This document shows, in pieces, positions 10,688-22,683 of a stretch of DNA of 64,000 nucleotides. A program made the position numbers and the translations under genes. The DNA lies in contig CM039512.1 of NCBI GenBank assembly GCA_022432975.1, positions 28,877,171 to 28,941,170 of the forward strand, given 5' to 3'. Numbering within the stretch: the first letter of the stretch is position 1; every line of letters begins with the position of its first letter. The notes beneath the pieces are model-generated. The model did not search any database and was not told the DNA's origin. It was given only the letters and a program-made list of their open reading frames with translations. Origin of the DNA: Begonia masoniana. Lineage: Eukaryota; Streptophyta; Magnoliopsida; Cucurbitales; Begoniaceae.

Positions 10688-12080
10688 TGTATAAGTTAAG
10701 AAGAAAACTTGTCCTCTCTCTACGTGAATGATATGGTGGTTTCTCCATCAAAGCCATCACTGAAGAAAATCTAACGGATTAGGGGAGAGAAATTATATTC
10801 TGGCATCATGGAGAAAGGTACGTGATTTTCTTGCTAAAGTAAACTTGTGAAAATCAACTTGTTCATCATCCTGACGTTTCTCTTTAATGCAAATGAGAAA
10901 CAATTAAGAGAAAAATTCCTACATTGAGTGGCAAAAATCAAAGCGGCAAGCAAGAAAGATGCGATTTGTTTTTTTTCCTATTCCTCAAAGGCTTTATAAA
11001 TGGTGTTTTGATTATCTATGTTGTTGGATTTGTTTCTAGTGTGAAATTGTAAGAGGGGAACGATAGTTTTTGCGGCAGAGAAAATGAAATATGTGAACGA
11101 AGAATAGTTTGGCTGAAGATATGAGAATTCGATTTTTTTTTCCACCACTCTTTGTTATAGCGATTATTAGATTCTTGTTGTGGAGAGAAAATGGCAAACA
11201 ATGATGAGCCAAACCTTCAAAAGAGCTAGCTCAAAAATCCACAAATACAATGTGTGCTCAAGGTGAATGTGAGTAGCCAAAAAATGCTCAAAATGAAGGA
11301 GATGAAGGAGATGAAATGGAAGATACTTAAAAGATGAAATGAAGGTGAGTGTGCGTAGGTGAAAACCGTGGCAAAAAGTAGTGAAAATCGTGGATGTGAA
11401 GCTTAACCCCTTTGAGGCCTCCCAAGCTATCTCAATGTTAGGCTTGGAAGCAAAGAAGTTTTCCAAAGAAAACTTCAACCACCTTAAGGAAGGTACCTCC
11501 TTCTTCAACTCCTCTTTAGAATCTCAAAGAGAGGATGAAGAAGAAGGTAAGATTTAACAAAGCTACCTTCAAGCTTTGTTAACAATGGAGGCAATTTCTC
11601 CTCATGGTTTTGGCTTCCAAAACCAAGGCAAATATGAACACTTGGTTCAAGAAAACAAACTATACTCAATGATAAATTTGACAAAGATTTTTAGCCATTA
11701 CAAAGAGTAGGCTATATATAGAGACCTAGGCTAGATTAGGATTTATATAAGTAAGATGTAATGAGAGCCATGAATAACCAAAGGAAGGGAGGGCCGAGAT
11801 GATGCCAAGTGTCTCCCTCAATGTGTTCCAAATGCCAACTCCCAATGGACCAAGTTCAAGTGTTCCAAGTGCCAACTCCCAATGGACCAAGTGATAGTCA
11901 TGTGATAAATCCACAATGAGCCAAGTGGTGGTCATGTGATAAATCCACAATGGGCCAAGTGGTGGTCACCCCGATCAAGTCACCATACGTGACTAAGTTT
12001 AAATGGTGGTAAAATCCTAACTGATGACCTAGAGTTTTCCAAATAAAAGAAAAAAAAAAAAAAGAAAAATGCTAAAATTA
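10688..12080. other. no gene recognised
   Basis: Host DNA right of Cassandra-2. A TATA-like CTATATATAG lies at about 11708-11717 and a 113-codon open frame on the minus strand at 11167-11508, rich in Leu, His and Phe and matching no family I know. This could be an unrecognised LTR or leader; no terminal repeats found. Confidence 0.35.
11824..11960. repeat. short tandem duplications
   Basis: TGTTCCAA(A/G)TGCCAACTCCC recurs at 11824 and 11861 (37-bp step), and a block starting GTCATGTGATAAATCCACAA recurs at 11897 and 11931 (34-bp step). Confidence 0.7.
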
Positions 12081-15000
12081 CATAGAGTTGTCTCCCAGAA
12101 GACAAATTCCAGCTTCTGATACTTCAGCTGGTGCTCTAATGATTTCTTCATGGTAATCCGATCTCTCCAATGAGGTACTCCATGATAGAAGGTGAAGGGG
12201 GTGATCCATATCCATCAAGTAAGTTTTCCATGTGCATTCCACCCATAAATTCATACCTGCAAAAGAGAACACTTAAATGAGTCGAGAGAATAAATAAAAT
12301 TTGGGCCTTTATCGGATTTTCATGTGATTGGACCCATAGGCATGTCAAACAACATCGAAGGAAATGACGTTTTTCTATCACGTTAAGCAGTGGCTTTTAA
12401 ACTGCGGTTCAACTGCTGAACTGGGCCGCGGTTCAATAGCTCTAGGTTGGGGTTTTGACTCGTTCAAATTCTTTTGGGTCTCAATTCAAGGCCTATTTTG
12501 AACCCAATTTGAGTATAATGTTACCCAATTAATTATGGGTTATTTTTAAAGGAAAATTGGGAATTTTATATATGAAATTCGAACAAAAAATTGACAAGTT
12601 TATTTTAATTACATACCCAAGAATTAAACTAAATTTTTGGACCTTTGAATATTGGACTTGAATTATTGGGCTTTGGACAATGGTAGACTCACATTGAGAT
12701 AAATTTATTTTTGCGCATTTTAAATAATTATTTTATTTATAAAATGATTGACAAATCCATTGTTAGAACTTTATTTTATTGCATACGTCGTTTTATGCAC
12801 GTTTTTATTATCGTTCATGAAAAATATTTTTTAACTATAACATGAGACAACTAACTGTGTCGTGTCTTTAGAAGCAAAACCTTAAACTTGATTAGAGGTG
12901 TTTTATATGACGTTAGAGATTGCTTGGTATTTTCGTTTTTTATTTCATTCACATAAAACATGATATGCATTGAGACCATGGGTGACTCTATTTTTAGATA
13001 GATTTGGATTTGTTAAATTAAATATGAATACTTGAAATAAAATACATCCTTATTGAGTTAAGTCGACTCACTCCAACAACACTTCTTATAGAATTTAATC
13101 AGTTCAACTTTCAGTTGTGAATTCAAGAATAGACTCGGCATGCAGATTCCCTAATGTAATAGATGACTTAGAAATTTGTTTAACGAGAGGTTTAAAAATA
13201 TTGAAAATCGTAAATCTTTTATTTATTCAAATTTTTCCTAACAAATTTATTTATTTTTGGACATATATAACCGTGTATTTTGGATGTCATTAATGGATAT
13301 AAAATTTAATCATTTTGATTTGGGTCTTGATTTATAATTGTAATGAAAGTCTTCCGCTTCCTAATTTATCAAAACTACGTTTAAGAATCTGGGGACTCAG
13401 TTTGATTTCTGGGTCGGATCATTTGTCGTTCCATCTCAGGTTCCCTTTGGATTGTGACAAATTAAATAGTTCGCCGCATAAAACATAGAAACTAAAAAAT
13501 TTATTATGGAAAAGAATATCTAAAAATATTTAGATTAACACATCAATCCAACATCACATCATGATAATATGAGAATAAAAGTTCAAATGCATTAACCTGT
13601 TCAATGATGTAAACGTAAACATGCTAGAGTTATATAGTAATCCCAAATAGAACTGAAACTGAAATAAAGCAAAAGTACAAGCGCGCACCCTAATAAACAC
13701 TCTAAAGAAAATAAATTGAAACAACGGCAATTAGTTTACTACTGCTCCGATCGTTTTAGATCCTCTTATCTAAAACTGAATTGATTATGTTCAAATAAAC
13801 CTTTCAAATGTTATATCCAATTATTTAAAACAAGTTGTGAAAACAAAATTTTAAAGTAATTATCAAAAATGTAAGTGGAGCCACGACAAAACAATTTTAT
13901 TATCCTTTGATAAATAATAAGATATTACCACCACACTAGAAAACCATTAATAAAAATGTTTGACTCAAAGACCATGACCATCAACATCATTTGCGTTTAA
14001 TGGAAGAAAATAATCATCAAGAATTATCGGGATGTAATAATAATAAGCTTGATCATATTTGGGCAATTTTTAACCTAGGAACACAACATCAAAAGCATGC
14101 TCGCTTAGTGTTCAAACACATAATCAAATTGTTGTATGTGCAAAATAAAAAAACCTAGCTTGCAAGTCAAGAAAAGCGGATATTCATGATCGGTTTAAAC
14201 ATCAAACGTAAATGTGTAGATAAAATATCATATATATTAAAAATCCGATATTTTATAAGACAAGATATATTATCATGTATCTGACATATAACTCAAAATG
14301 ATGTCTTAAAAACGTAATATGAAAAACCAATTATAATAAATTGAAATCACTTTCTCAATTGGTATGTACCTCTTTACACTGGTGAAATGTGTACATTCAT
14401 AATCCAATCCAATCCAACATGTGAATCCTCGGTATGATTTCACTTCATTACTCTTTTTAAGTTATTAAAATAATTATTGGATCCTTTAAAAAAGATAAAT
14501 TAAACCTAGCATTGTGGCCACCAAATACATGTTCTTTTGGCGCCTACATACACGTCATAGTCGTGCCCCAAATCTTGGACACGGCAAGTCCCGACACTTG
14601 AATGCAAGCACATGTATTGGTGTGCGGGTTGCGATATTGCCATCTTGGTGCGGTGATGAGACGCGGGTTGTAATTTGACACGATTTAGACAATGCTCTAG
14701 CATTGTGTTTTTTCTATTTTTCACTGTCGTGACACGCCTCGAGTATTCAAGTACACCCAACGGTATGGCATCGAGTACATGGCTAGTTGGGTTTAAACAA
14801 TAAAACTCAAGATCTTTGACCTCTCAACCCTTCCTTTTCATTCACGATAGTCAACTGTTAACTAACAATTTCGAGTTTACAAACTTGAAATCACATTTTT
14901 AATTTAAAATTTAATATTTAAAATTTAGACAAAATCAATGAGCGGTATGATTTGACAGAATTCTATCTCTCAAAATCATTTCTCTCTCACCATCAGCATA

Positions 15001-15469
15001 TCCTTTCTCAACCACATCAGAAAATAGGTTAGGAGAGAAAAGAGTGCTACTCATAAGAACACTAATGCACCAGAACGAGGGCTCCCTGTGTCAGACCACT
15101 GCATTACCATTAGCCTACAACTTAAATAATGGGACGTGACATTGTATTGAGGCAAATTAATTAAATAAACGTACCTTATATTAGATCTGAAGTTTCTGGT
15201 TGTCACCAAAACATACAAAATATTAGGTTTACATTCTCCTATCTTAGAAAAAAAAAAACATTATGAAATTTAGCATAATTTTTAGTGTACCACCAATTAA
15301 GTGATGCTATTTTAGGCACATCTATGATTCGATCTCCCAATTTACTTCCTATTACTATAGTTCTTCTATAAACTTGGAAGAAATCTAACAATATCAAAGA
15401 ACTCAGATCTCTTTGTCCAAAATTTATAGAAACATCTCTTCATCCTTCTCAATAAAAATATCTGTAAAT
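12081..15469. other. long AT-rich stretch, no gene recognised
   Basis: Dense stops in all frames, A/T-rich throughout, with poly(A) runs near 12050 and 15250. A few open frames of 60-85 codons (for example 14506-14760, minus) resemble no protein I know. Probably old decayed repeats or non-coding host DNA. Confidence 0.4.
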
Positions 15470-15720
15470 TTAGATTGACCCAATATTCACAAAGTCTAGA
15501 ATACAGGACTACGACATAAGTTTCAAAATTTGAATCCTCCTCTTTAACTTTTCATCTATTTTAAAATGATAAGTTGTATTAATATTCAACTCAGTTCTTA
15601 GTACTTTTTGTAAGGCTCTCTAAAATTTTGATATGAACCACATATCGCGCTCAAATACTATGATGGAAGAAACTTCTGTAAGAACACCAAGTTTAAATTT
15701 AAAAGGTTTCGCATAAATTT
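15470..15720 (-). pseudogene. decayed gypsy integrase fragment
   Basis: On the minus strand one frame reads SIIVFERDMWFISKF, a stop, then RALQKV and NINTTYHFKID...RRIQILKLM. This lines up residue by residue with the integrase segment [15 protein letters not shown]...[10 protein letters not shown]...ILEDML of the better preserved gypsy copies here. Far more diverged than any other gypsy copy in the window, so it is an older layer. It lies just 5' of the copia-2 LTR. Confidence 0.6.
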
Positions 15721-15958
15721 TAATCGAGGATATGAAAATTTGGTAACTAGGGTTTATATGCGACCTAATCAAGTCTAATTTGAGATTAAATTGTGAAAAA
15801 TATTTTTGAGGTTTGAAATTTAAGGCGAATAAATTAAGCAGGTCATCAAAGCACTAGGTTTATATTGATTTTGACCCTAACTGTAGGGCTTGAAAGCGTT
15901 GGGAACGATTATTGAACTGCGGATTTCATGAAAAAATATTTAAGGAAAGGAAATCTTA

Positions 15959-16167
15959 TGTTAAGAAAATTCTTTAGAATCCATTTTCATTTTAGTTGCT
16001 GCACGTAGTATTTGTAGTTATCCTAGTTTTTAGGAATTATTTCTCTACTCATCATGTCTTATTCTTATGATCATGTTGTTAATGGTTAGTTTCTTTCATT
16101 TCTAGATTAAATTGTACTAAATTCCAAGAGAAAAATGTAATCTTTTCTTTCTAAAAAAAAAAAAACA
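15959..16167 (+). repeat. putative 5' LTR of copia-2
   Basis: Starts TGTTAAGAAAATTC and ends in a poly(A) run followed by CA, two bases before the PBS. The 209-bp length is short but usual for copia. The 3' partner is not in the window, so the left edge is inferred from TG alone. Confidence 0.5.
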
Positions 16168-16169
16168 AT

Positions 16170-16181
16170 TGGTATCAGAGC
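16170..16181 (+). promoter_or_regulatory. primer-binding site of copia-2
   Basis: TGGTATCAGAGC, initiator-Met tRNA complement, between the LTR end and the gag start. Confidence 0.85.
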
Positions 16182-16217
16182 AATACTTCTTGAGGGATCT
16201 GTATGAGTTTGATAATC

Positions 16218-17145
16218 ATGGAAGCCGAAGCAAGTTCAGTCTCTATAGCTTCACCGGTGTTAGATAGAGATAACTACCAAATCTGAGTAGTTCGAATGGA
16301 GACTTACTCGGAAGCTTTGAATATTTAGATAGCAGTAGAAGAAGACTATGAAGTTCCAAGTCTTCCAAACAATCCCACCATGGTACAAATCAAAGCGCAG
16401 AAAGAAAAGAAGACAAAGAAATCAAAGGCAAAAGCATGCTTGTTTGCTGCAGTTTCTTCTACAATCTTTACTCGTATTGTGTCGCTAATATTAGCAAAGG
16501 TGATTTGAAATTATCTCAAGAAGGAATACGAGGGAAATGAAAGAATCAAATGGATGCAAGTTCTAAACTTAATTCGGGACTTTGAGATGCAAAAGATGAA
16601 GGAGACAGAATCAATCAAAGAGTATTATGATATATTGTTGAATATTGGAAATCACGTTAGATTACTCGGTTCTACCTTTAATGATTCAAAAATTGTAGAA
16701 AAGATTTTTATAACAGTGCCTAAAAAATTTGAAGCATGCATTTCAGCCTTGGAAAATACCAAGGATTTGTCTCAAAATACTTTAGTAGAAATTCTTCATG
16801 CACGGCAAGCACATGAGCAAAGAAGAGTCATGAGACAACAAGTTGCTGTAGAAGAGGCTTTACTTGCCAAGCACTAGGAAAAAGCAAAGTTCAACAAAAA
16901 GAAAAATTTCAGAAAAAAATCATGGATCAACTGGAGAGTTTTCTACCAACTACAACAAAGTTGGAAACAAGAAGGAAAACTTTCCCCTATGTCAACATTG
17001 CAACAGAAGGGGTCATCCTCCTTTCAAATGCTGGAGAAGACCAGATGCAAAATGCAGTAGGTGCAATCAAATGGGGCATGAAGCTATAATATGCAAAAAG
17101 AACAACCAACATCAAGGTGAAGAGGCCAAGGTTGCTAATCAATAG
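16218..17145 (+). pseudogene. copia-2 gag (nucleocapsid) remnant
   Basis: Capsid/nucleocapsid part of the copia polyprotein. Start chosen at ATG 16218, 37 bases after the PBS. The first frame has early stops (TGA at 16284, where Trp is expected, and a TAG soon after), then stays open from about 16510 to 16875 with the helical gag region (LNLIRDFEMQKMKE, IKEYYDILLNI). A frame change near 16865 leads into two zinc knuckles, CQHCNRRGHPPFKC and CSRCNQMGHEAIIC. Both knuckles keep all Cys and His ligands. Confidence 0.83.
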
Positions 17146-18136
17146 GAGGAGGATGAATTGTTTGTAGCTACATGTTTTTCTTGCAGTGAATCACCTGAAA
17201 GTTGGCTAATTGGTAGTGGCTGCACCAATCATATGACCAACAACAATGAATTTTTCAAAGAATTGACGTAAACCAACATCACCAAAGTCAAAATAGGTAA
17301 TATTTCAGTCATAGGAAAGAGTATTGTTGCAATAGCAAGCTGCTTAGCTACAAAGCTTATTCATGATGTTATTTTTGTTCCTGAGCTTCAACAAAATCTA
17401 TTGAGCATTGGTCAATTGATTGAAAGAGATTTTAAGGTTGCTTTTTAAGATAAATATTGTATGATTAAGGATGCATTTGATCAAGATATTTTTAAAGTAA
17501 AAATGAAAGGGAAAAGTTTTGCTTTAGATCAATTGGAATAGGAGCACACTGCTTTCCTAATAAGAGATAATGTCACAGAGATATGACACAAATGACTTAG
17601 GCATTATCATCACCAAGGGCTGCTACAAATGAAGCCTAAGATGATGACAAATGATCTTCAAGAACTTGATGATCACATTCCAAGTTGCAAAGCCTGTCAG
17701 TTTGGAAAGCAAAAAAGAAAACCATTTCCAAAAGTGGTTGGAAGAGCATCAAAGAACGGCAATTGATTCATACTGATATTGCAGGCCCACAAAGGACATC
17801 TTCATTAAAAGGTAGTCTTTATTATATTATCTTTATTGATGATTTCATATAATGTGTTGGATTTTTTTCTTGAAGTATAAATCAAAGGCAGCTCAAATTT
17901 TCTGGAAGTTCAAAGCGAGAGTGGAGAAAGTGGATTCAAAATTCAAGTCTTGAGGTCTGATAATGGAAGGGAGTACACTTCGGTAGAATTTAATAAATTT
18001 TGTGAGGATGCAAGCATTGAACATCAACTTACAGCTTCTTATACTCCTCAACAAAATGGAGTTAGCGAAAGAAGAAATTGATATATCTTGGAGATGACGA
18101 GATGCATGCTTCATGAGAAAAACTTGCTAAAGAAAT
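17146..18136 (+). pseudogene. copia-2 protease and integrase N-terminal part
   Basis: Protease reads WLIGSGCTNHM at about 17203-17236; the family has Asp where this copy has Gly, so the catalytic residue is lost. The pre-integrase and zinc region follows (HYHHQGLL, SCKACQFGKQKRKPF), then the integrase core with IDDF and DNGREYTS (about 17955-17980) and QQNGVSERRN near 18050. Many stops are Trp codons changed to TGA/TAG. Coding similarity stops at 18136, where B is inserted. Confidence 0.8.
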
Positions 18137-18335
18137 TGTAGCGACCCTTACCCGTTCCTAATTTTTTCGTAAAAAAAAAAATTCTTTTTCTTTTATACTT
18201 AACGCTTAAGTGGGAAACAATTTGAAATCAATTTAATAAAACATTTAAAAACAATTACAAAACAATTGAATAAAACAGGGAAGAAAACATAGTCAAAATC
18301 AAGGGTAAAATCGTCAGAGGCCGAAAATCAACAGA

Positions 18336-18450
18336 GGCGATCGATTGGCTGCTTGGCAACCGATCAATCGGCTCTTTGCAAAACAGGGGGGCGATCGATC
18401 GGCCCTCACGTTAGCAATCGATCGCCCCACAAGATTGATCGGCGCACTCT
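18336..18450. repeat. GATCGATC cluster in B LTR
   Basis: Five imperfect copies of GCGATCGATYGGC separated by 15-30 bp; the matching cluster in the other LTR is at 29333-29440 with several sites changed. Confidence 0.7.
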
Positions 18451-18484
18451 CTGGATTTTCAGAGAGTGCCGACTCCTCTAATAT

Positions 18485-18512
18485 GCTCTCTGGAATCTGA
18501 ATTCCAGAGAGC
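18485..18512 (-). other. perfect LTR hairpin (B)
   Basis: Arms GCTCTCTGGAAT and ATTCCAGAGAGC pair perfectly over 12 bp around a 4-base loop. Equivalent hairpins sit beside the GATCGATC sites in D (37519-37539) and E (51621-51647). The other LTR of B has one mismatch (GCTCTCTAGAAT). Confidence 0.7.
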
Positions 18513-18946
18513 AACTTTCTCCATTTATTTTCCTCATCCCCTGCACACTTCTTCTTATACACATACACGCTACAACGCTTAAACATAACATCGTTCATAA
18601 CCCCATACATTCCTCCCTTTCGTGAATCACCAAATAAACAACCCGAAACATATCCTAGAACGTGTTTAAAAACGTAGTAAAATTTTGTAAAAACGAACTG
18701 CGTGGATCCGTTTAAAAACTAAACATTTCCTCTTGTTTAAAAGAAAACTCCAACAGTTCCAGCAAATTGCGAAATCAAAACAATCCCATTATCAACATCA
18801 AATTCAACTAATCCTTACAACAACCTAAACATATTATTTACGTATTTCTACCCAGAGTAGCCCAAAAGACTTACACACATCCCCACGGGTCAAAAACGCC
18901 TCGACTGCGCCAGCACACCCCCACGACCATTCTTCTTCAACCTGAC

Positions 18947-19000
18947 TCATGCTTCGGGAGGAGGAACGTCGTCCTCACCTGTTTCAAAATCACCTACACC
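18947..19000 (-). other. conserved 18-codon LTR frame (B 3' LTR)
   Basis: Reads GVGDFETGEDDVPPPEA then TGA. Same register and length as in A, G, C, E and F although the residues differ after GED. Confidence 0.5.
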
Positions 19001-20107
19001 ATTCAGACAACTATGAGCTAAAGGCTCAGTAAGTTTCGTAAATGCAGATGCATGCTGTGCATATGCGTTTTGTAGCACCCGGTTCTATTGAACCGAATTT
19101 AACTAACCATTTATAATGTGAGGATTTGGGAGAAAATGATGATTAGGTTAATAAATAACTATGCAAGGGCAAAAGAGTAATTAGCATTTTGAAAAGTGGA
19201 AAATGTATTTAAGGAAGGGTTTAATGAGGTTTAGCCGCCACTATTCCCTCATTTCTCCTTTCTCGGTATTCAGCTCAGGCTCAGCAGAACTCCAGGCGAT
19301 TCTCCTTACCGATCCTCATTCCTCAACTAGGTAAGTTTTCCTTTCGTTCACTTGAGATTTCAGTGGTTAGATAGCAGAGGGAGCGCAATGTGTGTGTGTT
19401 ATGTCGATATTGTGAATGAATGGAGTTCGGGATTTAGTACTGAGCTGAGAGTGTATGATGACCAGAACTTCCAAACTAGCTCCTTAGGTTTCTGAGTGAT
19501 GTAGGATACAGTTAGTGGTAATCTAATCGGTATTCTGCTTATGAAACTAGGTGGGCAAGGCTTCCAGAGTAGTTGAAAACGAGTGATTTCCAGGAGATCA
19601 GGTAAGTAATGTTTGCTTGTGCCTTCGGGCGTACATCACAAAACGTTAGGTTTGTATTTACTTGGATGTGTTTGTATGCCATGCATCATGTTTTCAAAAT
19701 GTATACGAAAATGAATTTGAATACATATTGGTATGGAGAGGATTGAATGTGATGAAACAGCAAAGTGAATCAGACTTACTGTTAAGGGAATTAATCCGCC
19801 CCTTAATGAGACAGTGGATATAAATATACTTTGGAAGAGCTGATCTAACTTCCAATTTCACAGGGGGATCTGAACATGTGAATCAGATTTACTGTTAAGG
19901 GAAATAATCCGCCCCTTAATAAGTCAGTGGATATATACTTTGGGAGAGTTGATCCAACTCCCAATTTCACAGGGGGATCTGAATCAGAAACGATGAATGA
20001 GCAACTGAGATGAGAAAGTAGAAACTGCATGACTAGGAGTTTATGTTTCAGTAATTCATTTCATTTTGCATTACTTACTTAGGATTAGGCTAATAGATGA
20101 GTTTTGT

Positions 20108-20161
20108 GATGTAGGTGAAGAAGTGACAGCAGGTGTGTTTACTGAGTTCATTGAGGACTAG
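20108..20161 (+). other. conserved 18-codon LTR frame (S1)
   Basis: Reads DVGEEVTAGVFTEFIED then TAG. Exactly 54 nt as in the other LTRs, preceded by TGTAG/GT. Confidence 0.5.
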
Positions 20162-20685
20162 TCGGGTTAGAGGAGTGCACCTATTCAATGTTCTGGCAGC
20201 TGATGGGGCAGTTTAACTGATGTCTGTCAGTGTGGAGGACTAGTAGTTAAAGATTCAGTCTGAGTATGTTGAGTTTCATGACAGAATTGATTTCAAAGTT
20301 TTGAACATGTGTTTGAGTTTTCCTTCCTGATAAACCGTATCTTGTTGTTCTAGATGTTAGTACTTGCTGAATTTAGTACTTGCTGAATTGTGAGTAATGC
20401 AATGGTTGAATCGTTTTGAATGATTTCAGTAAGAGTAAGTAAATCCTTTTCGGTAGTTGGAGTAGTGTTTTATAACGAGGAGTTGATGAAATGTTGTTTG
20501 TTCTCTATCGGTAGATGATGTCTATCGGAAGATGTTGTGTAGGTTTTTGTCGTCTAGCGATCGGCAGATGTTGGATGAAGGAATCATCCGGCTGACGTCA
20601 TCGGTAATGTCGCGCGTTTGTCTATCGGCAGATGAATTTGTGTTGAATTCATCGGCAGATGAAGTTGTGGTAGGCAGATGAAGTT

Positions 20686-22683
20686 ATGTTGACTTCATCG
20701 GCAGATGAAGTTATGTTGACTTCATCGGCAGATGAAGTTATGTTGACTTCATCGGCAGATGAAGTTATGTTGACTTCATCGGCAGATGAAGTTATGTTGA
20801 CTTCATCGGCAGATGAAGTTATGTTGACTTCATCGGCAGATGAAGTTATGTTGACTTCATCGGCAGATGAAGTTATGTTGACTTCATCGGCAGATGAAGT
20901 TATGTTGACTTCATCGGCAGATGAAGTTATGTTGACTTCATCGGCAGATGAAGTTATGTTGACTTCATCGGCAGATGAAGTTATGTTGACTTCATCGGCA
21001 GATGAAGTTATGTTGACTTCATCGGCAGATGAAGTTATGTTGACTTCATCGGCAGATGAAGTTATGTTGACTTCATCGGCAGATGAAGTTATGTTGACTT
21101 CATCGGCAGATGAAGTTATGTTGACTTCATCGGCAGATGAAGTTATGTTGACTTCATCGGCAGATGAAGTTATGTTGACTTCATCGGCAGATGAAGTTAT
21201 GTTGACTTCATCGGCAGATGAAGTTATGTTGACTTCATCGGCAGATGAAGTTATGTTGACTTCATCGGCAGATGAAGTTATGTTGACTTCATCGGCAGAT
21301 GAAGTTATGTTGACTTCATCGGCAGATGAAGTTATGTTGACTTCATCGGCAGATGAAGTTATGTTGACTTCATCGGCAGATGAAGTTATGTTGACTTCAT
21401 CGGCAGATGAAGTTATGTTGACTTCATCGGCAGATGAAGTTATGTTGACTTCATCGGCAGATGAAGTTATGTTGACTTCATCGGCAGATGAAGTTATGTT
21501 GACTTCATCGGCAGATGAAGTTATGTTGACTTCATCGGCAGATGAAGTTATGTTGACTTCATCGGCAGATGAAGTTATGTTGACTTCATCGGCAGATGAA
21601 GTTATGTTGACTTCATCGGCAGATGAAGTTATGTTGACTTCATCGGCAGATGAAGTTATGTTGACTTCATCGGCAGATGAAGTTATGTTGACTTCATCGG
21701 CAGATGAAGTTATGTTGACTTCATCGGCAGATGAAGTTATGTTGACTTCATCGGCAGATGAAGTTATGTTGACTTCATCGGCAGATGAAGTTATGTTGAC
21801 TTCATCGGCAGATGAAGTTATGTTGACTTCATCGGCAGATGAAGTTATGTTGACTTCATCGGCAGATGAAGTTATGTTGACTTCATCGGCAGATGAAGTT
21901 ATGTTGACTTCATCGGCAGATGAAGTTATGTTGACTTCATCGGCAGATGAAGTTATGTTGACTTCATCGGCAGATGAAGTTATGTTGACTTCATCGGCAG
22001 ATGAAGTTATGTTGACTTCATCGGCAGATGAAGTTATGTTGACTTCATCGGCAGATGAAGTTATGTTGACTTCATCGGCAGATGAAGTTATGTTGACTTC
22101 ATCGGCAGATGAAGTTATGTTGACTTCATCGGCAGATGAAGTTATGTTGACTTCATCGGCAGATGAAGTTATGTTGACTTCATCGGCAGATGAAGTTATG
22201 TTGACTTCATCGGCAGATGAAGTTATGTTGACTTCATCGGCAGATGAAGTTATGTTGACTTCATCGGCAGATGAAGTTATGTTGACTTCATCGGCAGATG
22301 AAGTTATGTTGACTTCATCGGCAGATGAAGTTATGTTGACTTCATCGGCAGATGAAGTTATGTTGACTTCATCGGCAGATGAAGTTATGTTGACTTCATC
22401 GGCAGATGAAGTTATGTTGACTTCATCGGCAGATGAAGTTATGTTGACTTCATCGGCAGATGAAGTTATGTTGACTTCATCGGCAGATGAAGTTATGTTG
22501 ACTTCATCGGCAGATGAAGTTATGTTGACTTCATCGGCAGATGAAGTTATGTTGACTTCATCGGCAGATGAAGTTATGTTGACTTCATCGGCAGATGAAG
22601 TTATGTTGACTTCATCGGCAGATGAAGTTATGTTGACTTCATCGGCAGATGAAGTTATGTTGACTTCATCGGCAGATGAAGTT
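20686..22683. repeat. perfect 27-bp satellite array, 74 units
   Basis: 74 head-to-tail units with no difference that I can see, flanked on the left by degenerate units from about 20490 and on the right by three diverging units (22684-22768). Each unit contains CTTCATCGGCAGATGAAG, a 7-bp-arm palindrome with loop GGCA. Because the unit is 27 bp and palindromic, both strands are open for 700 codons and both spell TSSADEV; this is not evidence of a protein. Derived from the ATCGGYAGATG motif common in these LTRs. Confidence 0.97.

Noticed and set aside
9905..10731. Open frames of 80-118 codons in Cassandra-2
   Set aside because: Repeated in each LTR copy by duplication and run through the 5S-like region; Cassandra encodes no protein.
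11167..11508. 113-codon minus-strand frame
   Set aside because: No recognisable domain, odd composition (Leu/His/Phe), no splice or neighbour support; noted only as an open frame.
14506..14760. 84-codon minus-strand frame
   Set aside because: No family resemblance, no context; likely chance.
20686..22683. CRISPR-like array
   Set aside because: Units are contiguous with no spacers, in plant nuclear DNA inside an LTR.
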